Positions 26,083 to 34,779 of a stretch of DNA of 64,000 nt are shown piece by piece; positions within the stretch are counted from its first letter, which is position 1, and every line of letters begins with the position of its first letter. This DNA is from JAJRTE01 sp964418585. Its GTDB lineage: Bacteria; Myxococcota_A; UBA796; JAJRTE01. The stretch covers positions 1-64,000 of the forward strand of contig CAYQMG010000017.1 of NCBI GenBank assembly GCA_964418585.1, read 5' to 3'. The notes under the pieces were generated by a model, which ran no database searches, was not told where the DNA came from, and saw nothing but the letters and a program-made list of their open reading frames with translations. Both the position numbers and the translations under genes were made by a program.

Positions 26083-27207
26083 TCAGGAGCAGCTCGAGTT
26101 CCTCTCTCCCGGCGTCCCCTTCTCGCCCGAAGTCAATTCGGTCACCGACTGGCACCAGTTGGCCCCGAGGTCGTTCATGGTGGCGTCATAGGCGGAGGGG
26201 TCGAGTTGAATGCTGACTCCCTCGGTCATGGTCGGAAAATCCCCCTGTCCGTAGGTAACGGTGTCCACCGTGGTGCCGTCGGCGGAAATGGTGATCGTGT
26301 CAGAGGTTTCGTTCAGCACAATGGTACTTCCCCACGAGTAGTCGATGCTCACACCGCCATTCTCCGAAGACTCGAAGTGGGCCCCGATGACGACGTAGCC
26401 GAGCGCAGGTACCGTCAACTCGCCATTGGATGAAATGGTGAGCCGGTCGCCTGCGCCATCGGCAAGGACCCAGCCGTCCAACCGGATATCGTCCGCGGTG
26501 GTGTTGTAGATCTCGACATACTTGCCCCAGTCTCCGATATCGGCTGCAGGGAAGGCCATGATTTCGGTGATGACCAGGTCACCCGGAGAGGCATCGATCA
26601 CGCACACATCGTTGAGCGCTCCGGGGGTGCCCAGGTCTCCGCCGGGCATACGTGTGAATCGGGTGGCACAAAAGTTGTCCTCGTTGTCGTTCGCAGCCGT
26701 GTCATACTTGTCCGGAGAAAGCGAAAGGGATGCGCCGTCCGGGGCCTTGTCGTAGGACACCGCATCCACAAGGACGCCGTCCGCGTTCTCGATGATGATA
26801 CTGTCTCCGCTGTTGGCCAGTGTGAATTCGCCGGGATAGACGTAATCCAGGGTGACTCCGCCATTTTCCTCGGTCCGATCGTTGACCCCCAGGACCGCGT
26901 AGGACCGGGCAGCGACGATGAGTTCCTCCTCGTCGAATGTGAACGTGTTTCCGCCGGCGTCCGAGATGGTCCATCCGACCATGTCCACAGCCTCGGCGCC
27001 GGGATTGTAGATCTCGAACCACTCTCCATCCTGATCGGACACCCGACTGGGGTTGGCCATGATTTCGGTGATGATGACCGTTTCCCCAGATGAACTCGTG
27101 GCGTCGTCGTCCCCGGCCCCGAACTCGGCCGGCTCACTCGTACAATTGGCGCCCAGTCCCACAAGACACCCTGTGAACGCCACCAGAACCACCCAAACCC
27201 GCTGCAT
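26083..27207 (-). CDS. Lipoprotein with two lamin-tail domains
   Basis: The 374-residue protein has a lipoprotein-like signal ending near GLGANC (residue 21) and two lamin-tail (LTD) beta-sandwich domains. Each begins VIITEIMANP or LVITEIMAFP, has WFEIYNPG or YVEIYNTT and ends in a GTPG loop. In bacteria these surface modules are often linked to extracellular nucleases or adhesion, but there is no catalytic domain here. The ATG at 27207 follows GGAGGTGGAG. A good promoter lies upstream. Confidence 0.85.
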   Translation of the reverse strand: MQRVWVVLVAFTGCLVGLGANCTSEPAEFGAGDDDATSSSGETVIITEIMANPSRVSDQDGEWFEIYNPGAEAVDMVGWTISDAGGNTFTFDEEELIVAARSYAVLGVNDRTEENGGVTLDYVYPGEFTLANSGDSIIIENADGVLVDAVSYDKAPDGASLSLSPDKYDTAANDNEDNFCATRFTRMPGGDLGTPGALNDVCVIDASPGDLVITEIMAFPAADIGDWGKYVEIYNTTADDIRLDGWVLADGAGDRLTISSNGELTVPALGYVVIGAHFESSENGGVSIDYSWGSTIVLNETSDTITISADGTTVDTVTYGQGDFPTMTEGVSIQLDPSAYDATMNDLGANWCQSVTELTSGEKGTPGERNSSCS

Positions 27208-27265
27208 CTCCACCTCCACGAACGCCCACCACCAGAGCCTGCCTCGACTCAAGCCCCCGTCCACA

Positions 27266-27294
27266 ACTATAGACCACAAGGAACGTCCGATCAA
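27266..27294 (-). promoter_or_regulatory. Promoter of the lamin-tail lipoprotein
   Basis: TTGATC (27294-27289), a 17-bp spacer and TATAGT (27271-27266) lie about 60 bases before the ATG at 27207. Confidence 0.6.
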
Positions 27295-27338
27295 TCCTGC
27301 GCCGACTTCCACCCTCCCCGGGCACGCGGCCGACACGC

Positions 27339-27827
27339 TCAAGGCCCGGGACCTACCGGGTCCCGCCCGACTTCACCTTCCAACATGCGCACCAGTCGTC
27401 GCAGACACGCATCCATGAAGGTGTAGCAGGAACGATAGGCCCAGGGCTCACACCGGAACGGATCGGGCACCTCGACCGGACGCACCGGTCCCGGGGAGAA
27501 ACCTGCCAGGGACGCCAGCTTGCCGTCCGCAACCCCAGGAAAGAAACGCTCCAGCACGTCCAAATGCTCCCCACTCATGTAGTAGATACGATCCGCCCAA
27601 GCGACCATCGCTGGAGTCAATTCCCGGGAACGGTGTGCGGACAGGTCCACCCCAAGAAGACGCGCCGCTGCCACGGCTTCCCGGGGGCAAGGCCGCCCTG
27701 GCAAGGCGCCGGTTCCTGCAGACAGGACCTCCCACGCATGCCCACTCGCCTCGAGAAGCGCCACGGCCCTCCGCTCGGCAAACGGACTCCGACACACGTT
27801 CCCGGTACACACGAAAAGGAGGCGCAT
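27339..27827 (-). CDS. Low-molecular-weight protein tyrosine phosphatase
   Basis: The 162-residue protein has the catalytic P-loop VCTGNVCRSPFAE (C-x5-R-S) at the N-terminus and the general acid Asp in VPDPF near residue 127. This fold removes phosphate from phosphotyrosine or, in relatives, acts as arsenate reductase; the DP-x motif favours phosphatase. The ATG at 27827 starts the first beta strand exactly. The upstream 28 codons in the open frame are unrelated. There is no obvious kinase partner next to it. Confidence 0.9.
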   Translation of the reverse strand: MRLLFVCTGNVCRSPFAERRAVALLEASGHAWEVLSAGTGALPGRPCPREAVAAARLLGVDLSAHRSRELTPAMVAWADRIYYMSGEHLDVLERFFPGVADGKLASLAGFSPGPVRPVEVPDPFRCEPWAYRSCYTFMDACLRRLVRMLEGEVGRDPVGPGP

Positions 27828-28014
27828 GGCACCGTGCCCACGGCCGGAATTTGCTAGGCGGTGCGATGGGTTACCAGGAGGGGCTGACGAGGAATCTTGA
27901 GGGGTGCCCATGAATTCTCAACCTGTCAGGCGGCTGGACACGCTCCTGACACTTCGGGCACAGGCGGCCCGGAGACGCCGCTCCCTACCGGGTCGAGCCG
28001 CGAGCATGAGGGGA

Positions 28015-29211
28015 TCAGGAGAGTTCGAACCGGAACACGGTCTCACCGATGGTAATCTCTTCTCCACCTTCCAGCTTGCGCCGGGTGACCAACTCACCGT
28101 TGACCATGGTTCCGTTGGAGCTGTTGTTGTCTTCCACGTAGAAGGAGCCCTGCTCTTGAAGCACCCGGCAATGGTAGCGAGAGACCTTGGTATCGTCTTT
28201 GATCTGGATCTGGTTGTCCCGCCCGCGGCCGATCGAGGTGACATCTTCTCGAAGTTCGTACCGGGTCTCGGTGGGGGTTCCCGGGTTTCGCACCAGGTGA
28301 GCGGTACGTTGTGCGGCCTCGCCCAGGGGGGGAAGGACGTCGAGTTGGTCCCCGAACCCGAGATTGGGGAAGTCGTCCTCCACCGGCTTGCTGTCGGAGC
28401 CGAGCATGTCCTGGAGGCCATCGGCGGGGGGGAACTCTTCATCCAGATTCTGCTGCCACTGGTCGTCTTCCAGGCCGCTGAGACCCTTGAGGTCTCCGTC
28501 GCCCGAACTCATGCCCACGTTGCCTTCTGCGCTTCCGTCACCGGAGACGGGGAAGTCGTCCAGGATCATGTCGAACGCGCCTGCGTCGGACCCGGTTGAT
28601 GCCCCTGCTTCAAAGCCGGCGTCGCCCGGAGCAGGTGAAGCGGCTTCGGCAGCCTCCCGGGTGTGGTCGGCGGACTCGAGGGAGTCTGCCTGGTCAGGCG
28701 CACTGGAGGCGACGGCGTCCGCCTCCGGTTCCTGGGCGGCTTCTGCTTCTGCGGCGCGCAAGGCGGCTTCCCGCCGTTCCCAGGCTCCGGCTTTCTCCAG
28801 ATACTCCTTGAGCGTACCGACTTCCTGCTCGATTTCTGCCAGGCGGCCGTTCACATCGCTGAGCTTGGTCTCGAGTTCGGCCTTCTTCTCCTCGGCGACC
28901 TCGTCGGAGTACTCGCCGAGCACGTGACGCAACGCGACTTCGTCCTGGGCGTCGTCGAGTTCTTCCTTTTCAGCCTCGAGCCTGGCGCGCTCTTGGTCGT
29001 ACTCGTCCACGGACTTGAACATCTCCTCCTCCGCCGGCGCCAACTGCTCCTCGAGTTCGCTCATCCGGGACTTGTAGTCTGCGACGACCCGATCGACGAC
29101 GCTGCTCTTGAACTTGCCCCTGTTTTCCTCGGCCTTGACGATCCTCTGCCTCAGAAGATCGTATTGCTCCACAAGCTCCCGATACTTCTCCACCAATTCG
29201 CTTCTGGCCAT
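28015..29211 (-). CDS. Coiled-coil FHA-domain protein
   Basis: The 398-residue protein has a long N-terminal coiled coil (residues 1-160, rich in Glu/Lys/Arg), an acidic Ala/Asp-rich linker and a C-terminal FHA domain (about residues 315-398). The FHA has the full phosphothreonine-binding set GRGRDNQIQI, SRYHC and SSNGTMVNG. It probably links a phosphorylated protein to a filamentous scaffold. It has no signal peptide, so it is cytoplasmic. A paralogue of the FHA domain is at 46870-47961. It has its own promoter and lies just after dnaB. Confidence 0.9.
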   Translation of the reverse strand: MARSELVEKYRELVEQYDLLRQRIVKAEENRGKFKSSVVDRVVADYKSRMSELEEQLAPAEEEMFKSVDEYDQERARLEAEKEELDDAQDEVALRHVLGEYSDEVAEEKKAELETKLSDVNGRLAEIEQEVGTLKEYLEKAGAWERREAALRAAEAEAAQEPEADAVASSAPDQADSLESADHTREAAEAASPAPGDAGFEAGASTGSDAGAFDMILDDFPVSGDGSAEGNVGMSSGDGDLKGLSGLEDDQWQQNLDEEFPPADGLQDMLGSDSKPVEDDFPNLGFGDQLDVLPPLGEAAQRTAHLVRNPGTPTETRYELREDVTSIGRGRDNQIQIKDDTKVSRYHCRVLQEQGSFYVEDNNSSNGTMVNGELVTRRKLEGGEEITIGETVFRFELS

Positions 29212-29283
29212 GGTCGGTCTACCTCGTGGTGTCTGGTCGGTCCTGTACGGTTGAGACCCTGGGTCCCGGGCGCCAATATGGCT

Positions 29284-29312
29284 TTTCTATTGGACTCCCC
29301 CGTTGATGTCAA
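29284..29312 (-). promoter_or_regulatory. Promoter of the FHA coiled-coil gene
   Basis: TTGACA (29312-29307), a 17-bp spacer and TAGAAA (29289-29284) lie about 75 bases before the ATG at 29211, in the gap after dnaB. Confidence 0.65.
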
Positions 29313-29339
29313 GAAGTTTTGCCGCCGGTGCCGGCCTCT

Positions 29340-30704
29340 TCAGAACTCCCCCCGGTAGTCTGCGGCGGGATTGACAAAGCTGCTGTACTCTCCGAGGAAA
29401 ACCAGCTTGACCGTCCCCGTGGGGCCATTTCGCTGCTTGGCCACAATGATTTCGGCACGACGCTTCAGGTCCTCGTCCAACTCCTCCTCGGACTCCTTTC
29501 TCCGGTACACCACCTCACGATAGATGAACATGATCACGTCGGCATCTTGCTCGATGGCGCCGGATTCCCGCAAATCAGACATGAGCGGCCGCTTGTCGGT
29601 GCGGCTTTCCAGGCTCCGATTGAGCTGCGAAAGTGCGACCACCGGGAGACGGAGTTCCTTGGCAATGGCTTTCAAACCGCGGGAGATCTCGGCGATCTCC
29701 TGCTCTCTCGAGTTGAGCTTGCTGCTGCTGCTCATCAACTGGAGATAGTCGACGACGACCAGACCGATGTCGTGCTCCTTGCGGAGGTGCCGGACCTTGG
29801 CCCTCAGTTCATGGATGGTGATCCCAGGGGTGTCGTCGATGTAGATGGGGGCCTCGAGCAGCGTTTCGGCGCCCTTGACGAGCCGTTGCCAATCGTCATC
29901 GTCGAGTTGCCCGGTGCGTACCTTCGACGCATCCACCTTGGCCTCGCTGGTCAACATCCGAAGGACGAGTTGCTCCTTGCTCATCTCGAGGGAGAAGATG
30001 GCCACGGGGACACCGGCGCGCAACGCGGCATGCTGGCAAATGTTGAGGGCGAACGCGGTCTTTCCCATGGATGGCCGGGCTGCGACGATGATGAGATCCG
30101 AGGGCTGGAGTCCGGCCAGGATCCGGTCGATCCCTTCCAGGCCTGTCGGCAACCCGGTGACCGCTTCCTTGCGCTCGTAAAGTTTTTCGATCTGCTCGAA
30201 CGTGGCCTCGACGATCTTGGAAATGTGGGTGAACGCCTGGGACGCCTTGAACTCCGAGATTTCGAAAATGGACTTCTCGGCGAAATCGAGCACCTCCTGG
30301 AACTCGCTGTCCCCGGCCAACGCCCGCTCGGCAATCTCCTGCGAGGCCTCGACCAGACGCCGCAAGACCGCCTTTTCCTTTACGATGAGCGCGTAGGTTG
30401 TGAGATTTGTGGTGACCGGGACGGTATCGGGCAAGGAGGAAAGGAAGGCGACCCCGCCCACCTCGTCAAGGATACCCTGGGCGGACAGAGCGTCCACCAG
30501 GGTAACCAGGTCCATGGGCTTGTTGTCCTGATACAGGCTCATCATCACCGAGAAGACCTGCCGATGAGCCTCCCGGTAGAAGTCTTCCGGGCCGATGTGC
30601 TCGAGCACACGACCCATCGCCTCGTTCTCGATGATGATTCCCCCCAGAACAGCCCGTTCTGCATCCAGGTTCTGAGGGTAGGTTCGGACGGTTCCTTGGT
30701 CCAA
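29340..30704 (-). CDS. dnaB: Replicative DNA helicase DnaB
   Basis: The 454-residue protein has the N-terminal DnaG-binding helical domain (NLDAERAVLGGIIIENEAM) and the RecA-like C-terminal motor (Walker A ARPSMGKTAFALN, FSLEMSKEQL, DYLQLM, and ALSQLNRSLESR for the arginine region). It unwinds DNA at the replication fork as a hexamer. The start is TTG at 30704 with a weak AGAG ahead; no better codon is available. It is last in the rpsF-rpsR-DUF2232-rplI-dnaB operon. No intein is present. Confidence 0.97.
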   Translation of the reverse strand: MDQGTVRTYPQNLDAERAVLGGIIIENEAMGRVLEHIGPEDFYREAHRQVFSVMMSLYQDNKPMDLVTLVDALSAQGILDEVGGVAFLSSLPDTVPVTTNLTTYALIVKEKAVLRRLVEASQEIAERALAGDSEFQEVLDFAEKSIFEISEFKASQAFTHISKIVEATFEQIEKLYERKEAVTGLPTGLEGIDRILAGLQPSDLIIVAARPSMGKTAFALNICQHAALRAGVPVAIFSLEMSKEQLVLRMLTSEAKVDASKVRTGQLDDDDWQRLVKGAETLLEAPIYIDDTPGITIHELRAKVRHLRKEHDIGLVVVDYLQLMSSSSKLNSREQEIAEISRGLKAIAKELRLPVVALSQLNRSLESRTDKRPLMSDLRESGAIEQDADVIMFIYREVVYRRKESEEELDEDLKRRAEIIVAKQRNGPTGTVKLVFLGEYSSFVNPAADYRGEF

Positions 30705-30737
30705 GGCCGGCTCTCTCGTTGCGACGGGCCCGAAAGG

Positions 30738-31184
30738 TCAGTCTTTCTTGACCACAAAGACCTTAAGCTTGGCAACGACCTCGGGATGCACCTTCACGTC
30801 CACCGTGAACACACCGATGTTCTTGATGGGCTCGTCCAGCTTGATCGTCCGGCGATCGATCTCGATCCCCTCGGCACGCAGCGCTTCCTCGATGTCCATG
30901 GTGGTCACAGAACCGTAGAGCTTGTCATTCTCCCCGGCCTGCTTGGCGATGGTGCAGGTGCAGGCCTCGATCCGCTCGGCCAACGACCGCCCTTCCTTGA
31001 TGGACTTGGCACGCTTGTGCTCGGCCAACAGCTTCTGATGACTGAGCATCTTCACGTTGCGCGCGTCAGCCACGATGGCCTTCCCCCGCGGCAACAGGTA
31101 GTTCCTCGCATATCCGTCAGCCACCTTCACGATGTCGCCTGTCTGGCCAAGCGCCTCGACATTCTCCTGAAGAATCACTTTCAC
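30738..31184 (-). CDS. rplI: 50S ribosomal protein L9
   Basis: The 148-residue L9 begins (V)KVILQENVEALGQTGDIV and has the GYARNYLLPRGKA loop, a long connecting helix and a C-terminal RNA-binding domain. The GTG at 31184 follows GGGAGG seven bases upstream. It is in the conserved order rpsF-rpsR-DUF2232-rplI-dnaB. Confidence 0.97.
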   Translation of the reverse strand: MKVILQENVEALGQTGDIVKVADGYARNYLLPRGKAIVADARNVKMLSHQKLLAEHKRAKSIKEGRSLAERIEACTCTIAKQAGENDKLYGSVTTMDIEEALRAEGIEIDRRTIKLDEPIKNIGVFTVDVKVHPEVVAKLKVFVVKKD

Positions 31185-31246
31185 TGGAATCCTCCCGCAC
31201 CCGCCACGGTGCAATTCGCCATGACCCAGGGCCATGAAGGTTGTGC

Positions 31247-32206
31247 CTACTCGGCCGCTCGCCACCGACTCCGGAAGTCCAGCCAGAAGTCGAGAAGTCC
31301 GACGAGCGCCAGGTAGGGCAATCCGCCGGTGACCGCGAGCAGACCAAGCCCCCCGGCATACATCCATCCCGGGATTCCCCACCGGCGTGTGGCGCAGAAG
31401 CCGACCGCCACGCCAGAGAGAAAGTAGACTCCAGCCCCCACGACCAGCAAGTTCAGCCCGACCACGGCCAGCGGTGTCACCCGGGTCAGGGTCAACACGG
31501 CGCCGACGATCAAGCCCCAAATCCATTCCTCGGGCGGCCGCCACGTGCTCAACGGAGCCAGCCCGGCGAACCCGGGAGCCAGCCGGGTCACCACCAGCAG
31601 GTTCACCCACAGACTGAGCAGAAGCCCCACCCCGCTCACCGCCGGTGCCAGATACACCAGCCAGAGGTAGTGCTCCTTCACGAATTCGATCGTGGCAACC
31701 AGGGCCTCCTGGTCCCCGCCGTCACCGCCCAACGCTTCCATTTGCTGAAGCGTACCATCCAGCGACGCCCCCACCGCTTCCTTCAACGAGGCCTCGAACG
31801 ACGGGCCGTGGGCCAACGCCACGGCAGCGACCGAGCATGCGACCAACCCCACTCCGACGCCCACGGCGGCCATTCCTGCGACTGACAGGGTTCGGCCTCG
31901 AAGGAGCAGCGTACCAAACACGACGCCCACCGCGGTCATCACCGCAGGTTGACCCAGGCCGAGCAGCCAGGGGGTCTGGCCCTCCGCACCAGCGCCGACC
32001 ACGGTCATGACCACGATGAAACTCCAGGCGAGTGCCACCGCAACCCAGACATGCCGGGATCGACCCCACCAGGCGAGCAACAGCAGAGGACTCAGCCACA
32101 GCATGCCCGACGGCAACGAAGCGGACACGGCAGCCACAAGGGCGGCGGCCACCACATGCGTCCACCGAACCCGACCCGGAGACATGCCCTGCGGGTGGTC
32201 CACCAT
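31247..32206 (-). CDS. DUF2232 (YybS-like) integral membrane protein
   Basis: The 319-residue protein has about eight predicted membrane helices and few charged loops. Its place between rpsR and rplI fits the DUF2232/YybS family, whose role is unknown. ATGs at 32206 and 32185 are both possible, and 32206 sits closest to the end of rpsR. It probably shares the ribosomal operon transcript. The identification depends on context and topology rather than on a motif. Confidence 0.75.
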   Translation of the reverse strand: MVDHPQGMSPGRVRWTHVVAAALVAAVSASLPSGMLWLSPLLLLAWWGRSRHVWVAVALAWSFIVVMTVVGAGAEGQTPWLLGLGQPAVMTAVGVVFGTLLLRGRTLSVAGMAAVGVGVGLVACSVAAVALAHGPSFEASLKEAVGASLDGTLQQMEALGGDGGDQEALVATIEFVKEHYLWLVYLAPAVSGVGLLLSLWVNLLVVTRLAPGFAGLAPLSTWRPPEEWIWGLIVGAVLTLTRVTPLAVVGLNLLVVGAGVYFLSGVAVGFCATRRWGIPGWMYAGGLGLLAVTGGLPYLALVGLLDFWLDFRSRWRAAE

Positions 32207-32220
32207 CCGCCCAGACCGAT

Positions 32221-32472
32221 TCAGTTCGACTGTGCCACGTAAGGCAGAAGGGCGATGTTCCGCGCCCGCTTGATGGCCGCGGCGACCTTCCGTTGATGCC
32301 GAGCACAGTTGCCCGAAATCCGACGCGGGATGATCTTCCCACGCTCGGTGATGAAGTACTTGAGCGTCTTCGGCTCCTTGTAGTCTATCCGCAAATTCTT
32401 GTCCGCACAGAAGCGGCACACCTTCCTGCGACCAAACGGCCTACGACTCTTCGACTGCCCTGCTCTTTTCAT
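32221..32472 (-). CDS. rpsR: 30S ribosomal protein S18
   Basis: The 83-residue S18 has VCRFCADKNLRIDYKEP (a Cys pair often found in zinc-using S18 forms) and RRISGNCARHQRKVAAAIKR. It binds with S6 on the platform of the small subunit. It follows rpsF by 85 bp. Confidence 0.97.
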   Translation of the reverse strand: MKRAGQSKSRRPFGRRKVCRFCADKNLRIDYKEPKTLKYFITERGKIIPRRISGNCARHQRKVAAAIKRARNIALLPYVAQSN

Positions 32473-32557
32473 CTGACCACGCTCCCTGAAGGCTCGTCAT
32501 CCCCGTCCCGCCCCGGACGATCTGTGGTGGATCCGTCCAAACGGGACCCGGGACGGA

Positions 32558-32953
32558 TCAATTCCTGGCGACCTGTTCCTTTCCTTCCCCGCTCGAGGAC
32601 GCACCATCCTGCCCGGCGCCCGGAACGTCATCCTGGAACGCCTTGAGGCGCGCTTCCGGATCCACATCGTCTGCGACCTTCACGGTCATGTGCCGCAGCG
32701 TCCCCTCGTCCAGCTTCAGTCGCCGCTCGAGTTCCTTCACCAAGTCGCCGTCGCCCAGGAACCGGTAGAAAAAGTAGATCCCCTTCGAGTGCTTCTGGAT
32801 GTCGTAGGCAAGGTTCTTCCTGCCCCAGGATTCCCTCAGCAGTCGAACGCCGTTGTACTCCTCAATACAGCGGTCGACCTTTTCCGTGATCGCGGTGATG
32901 GCCTCATCGCTCAGGTCCGTCCGCACGATGAACACCAGTTCATACTCTCTCAT
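32558..32953 (-). CDS. rpsF: 30S ribosomal protein S6
   Basis: The 131-residue S6 begins MREYELVFIVRTDLSDEA, continues with WGRKNLAYDIQKHSKGIYF and ends in a charged, Gly/Ser-rich extension (about 25 residues) beyond the core. The start at 32953 is chosen because S6 proteins begin there. GGAGG is twelve bases away. It starts the rpsF-to-dnaB run; the upstream gap is 125 bp to pth. Confidence 0.96.
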   Translation of the reverse strand: MREYELVFIVRTDLSDEAITAITEKVDRCIEEYNGVRLLRESWGRKNLAYDIQKHSKGIYFFYRFLGDGDLVKELERRLKLDEGTLRHMTVKVADDVDPEARLKAFQDDVPGAGQDGASSSGEGKEQVARN

Positions 32954-33078
32954 GCTCGACTCTCGCCTCCGTCTGCTCACTGGAGGAGACACGCACACCG
33001 GCGTGCCCACCCTCGGGATTGCCAGCCAGGACCATGCCCCTCGCTGGCGGGTTCAACCTGTCTGCCGGGCTGCCGGGA

Positions 33079-33657
33079 TCATCCTTCCCCCAAAAACAGC
33101 CCGTTGTATCGATTCATCGCCGCGGATACACCCTCCTCGACCACCATCATCACCGCGTCCGCGGCATGCGCCAGCACCTCCTCGAGCGTCGCACGTTCCG
33201 ACACTTCAAACGGGGACAACACGTGATCCGCAGTGTCCACGCCCTCCGGAGGACGCCCCACCCCAACCCGGACCCGAATGAAATCCCGACTCCCCAGGTG
33301 CTCGACTATGCTTCGAAGCCCCTTGTGGCCCCCATGCCCCCCGCCGTTCTTGACCCGAATCCGACCCAACGCCAGATCCACGTCGTCATGTACCACCACA
33401 ATCCGCTCCGGCACCTCCCGGTAATATCGAGCAGCCAACGACACGCTCCGGCCACTCAGATTCATGTAGGTCTGAGGCGCCAACAACAGCACCTTGTCCC
33501 CGCCGATCCGCCCCTCCCCCATCAGGGCATCAAACCGCCTGGAACGCAACGCTGCGCCAATTCGGCCCGCCAGCACTTCCAGTACACGCACGCCCACATT
33601 GTGGCGAGTGGATGCATACCGCGCGCCGGGATTCCCAAGCCCGAAAATCAGCCACAC
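33079..33657 (-). CDS. pth: Peptidyl-tRNA hydrolase
   Basis: The 192-residue Pth has FGLGNPGARYASTRHNVG (catalytic His), PQTYMNLSG, VVHDDVDLALGRIRVKNGG (catalytic Asp) and GGHGGHKGLRSI. It frees tRNA from drop-off peptides. The GTG at 33657 is preceded by GGAG. It follows rplY by 15 bp. Confidence 0.97.
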   Translation of the reverse strand: MWLIFGLGNPGARYASTRHNVGVRVLEVLAGRIGAALRSRRFDALMGEGRIGGDKVLLLAPQTYMNLSGRSVSLAARYYREVPERIVVVHDDVDLALGRIRVKNGGGHGGHKGLRSIVEHLGSRDFIRVRVGVGRPPEGVDTADHVLSPFEVSERATLEEVLAHAADAVMMVVEEGVSAAMNRYNGLFLGEG

Positions 33658-33672
33658 GCCCCCGTCTCCAGG

Positions 33673-34224
33673 CTACTTCAGCACGGTCACGACAGGGAAG
33701 TTCGACTTGTAGACCAGCTCGATTCCCTCCGGCACCTCCAGATCCTTCACCGAAATGGACGCACCGAGTTCCAGGTTGGTCACATCAATCGTCAGGGCCG
33801 TCGGAATCCGATCAGGGAGACACCGAACCTGCACTTTCCGTCGCAACGGCTGCAGAATCCCTCCGGCAGTCACCCCGGCGGCCTTCCCGGTGAAGCGCAG
33901 AGGCACGTAGACGGTCACCGGAACCGAGTCGCTGATCCGGATGAAGTCGCAGTGGATGATCTGCTGACTCAAAGGATGAATCTGCAACTCCTTGATCATC
34001 GCCAGCGCCGCCTCGCCCTCGCCCCAGCGGAGAGAAAGGATGGTGTTGCGCCCCCGCTCCGAACGCACGATCCCACGCACTTCGCTGGGATCACAGACGA
34101 TGTTCAACGGGTCGTGGCCCCTGCCGTAGAGCACCGCCGGGATCCGCCCTGTGGCCCGAATCTTGTGCGCGGCCCCCTTTCCGGTCGCCGAGCGCCTTTC
34201 CACCGTTATCTCGCGTGCCTCCAT
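33673..34224 (-). CDS. rplY: 50S ribosomal protein L25/general stress protein Ctc
   Basis: The 183-residue protein has the N-terminal L25 5S-RNA-binding domain (RRSATGKGAAHKIRATGRIPAVLYG) and the C-terminal TL5/Ctc beta domain, so it is the long form. The ATG at 34224 follows GGAGGA with seven bases, and a GTG two codons earlier overlaps the site. The prs gene that often precedes it is absent, leaving a gap that runs to tRNA-Gln. Confidence 0.96.
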   Translation of the reverse strand: MEAREITVERRSATGKGAAHKIRATGRIPAVLYGRGHDPLNIVCDPSEVRGIVRSERGRNTILSLRWGEGEAALAMIKELQIHPLSQQIIHCDFIRISDSVPVTVYVPLRFTGKAAGVTAGGILQPLRRKVQVRCLPDRIPTALTIDVTNLELGASISVKDLEVPEGIELVYKSNFPVVTVLK

Positions 34225-34541
34225 GGACACTCCTCCTTGCTGAAAAGCTCTTGACCCCCGCCCAGGCCAGGGTCACCCGGGAGACGACCCAGGTGCGTCC
34301 GCAGTGGCGTGGGGGGCCACGAGGCTGTCTCGAGTGGCCCTGCCATGCGCCCCGTTGCCGCCCGGGACCTCGAGCCCAGATGGCAACGTGCCACCGCGCC
34401 CCTGTTCTACCGGATCGGGCAAGGCCCGCTGCGCCGTCCGGACTGATTCGAAGGGGGCTACACGTGACCACGCCTGCGGTGCGAGCACGCGCCCACGGCC
34501 GGGTTCCCCGGTACGTGCTCGATCGCCGGCCGAAAAAACTC
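34225..34541. other. 317-bp gap between tRNA-Gln and rplY
   Basis: No coding frame is convincing. The region holds two CTCGAG sites and a hairpin (GGGCCAC/GTGGCCC, 34314-34340) without a T-run. It is probably the long 5' leader of rplY, transcribed from the tRNA-Gln promoter. Confidence 0.5.
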
Positions 34542-34616
34542 TGGCTGGGGCGGGAGGATTCGAACCTCCGATGCGGGAGTCAAAGTCCCGTGTCTTAACC
34601 ACTTGACGACGCCCCA
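34542..34616 (-). tRNA. tRNA-Gln (anticodon UUG)
   Basis: The cloverleaf has acceptor TGGGGCG/CGCCCCA with the U1-A72 pair typical of Gln, discriminator G and encoded CCA, anticodon stem CGGGA/TCCCG with loop CTTTGAC (anticodon TTG), and T-arm GGAGG-TTCGAAT-CCTCC. Confidence 0.96.
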
Positions 34617-34656
34617 TCTGCCTTTCTCGGCCCCGCCACAGGCCATGAAGCGCTAT

Positions 34657-34685
34657 ATGATAAATAGCGGGGTGCGGGCTGTCAA
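34657..34685 (-). promoter_or_regulatory. Promoter of tRNA-Gln and the rplY-dnaB block
   Basis: TTGACA (34685-34680), a 17-bp spacer and TATCAT (34662-34657) give a start about 35 bases before the tRNA. This is among the best promoter matches in the window. Confidence 0.75.
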
Positions 34686-34779
34686 TCACTTTCTGCCGCG
34701 GTTCCCCGGCCCGTTCCTGTGGAACTCGAGCGCCCGGTACACCGGCAGAACCGGGTGGCGGCTCGATACGGATGCGGCT

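Noticed and set aside
29319..31316. 665-codon open frame opposite dnaB and rplI
   Set aside because: It crosses two certain genes and their gap, which is expected of a composition artefact.
34314..34340. GGGCCAC/GTGGCCC hairpin as terminator of tRNA-Gln
   Set aside because: No T-run follows on the minus strand, so it is unlikely to stop transcription.
34603..34779. N-terminal extension of the methyltransferase gene back to 34603
   Set aside because: It overlaps the tRNA-Gln promoter and the 5' edge of the tRNA, and has no methyltransferase features.
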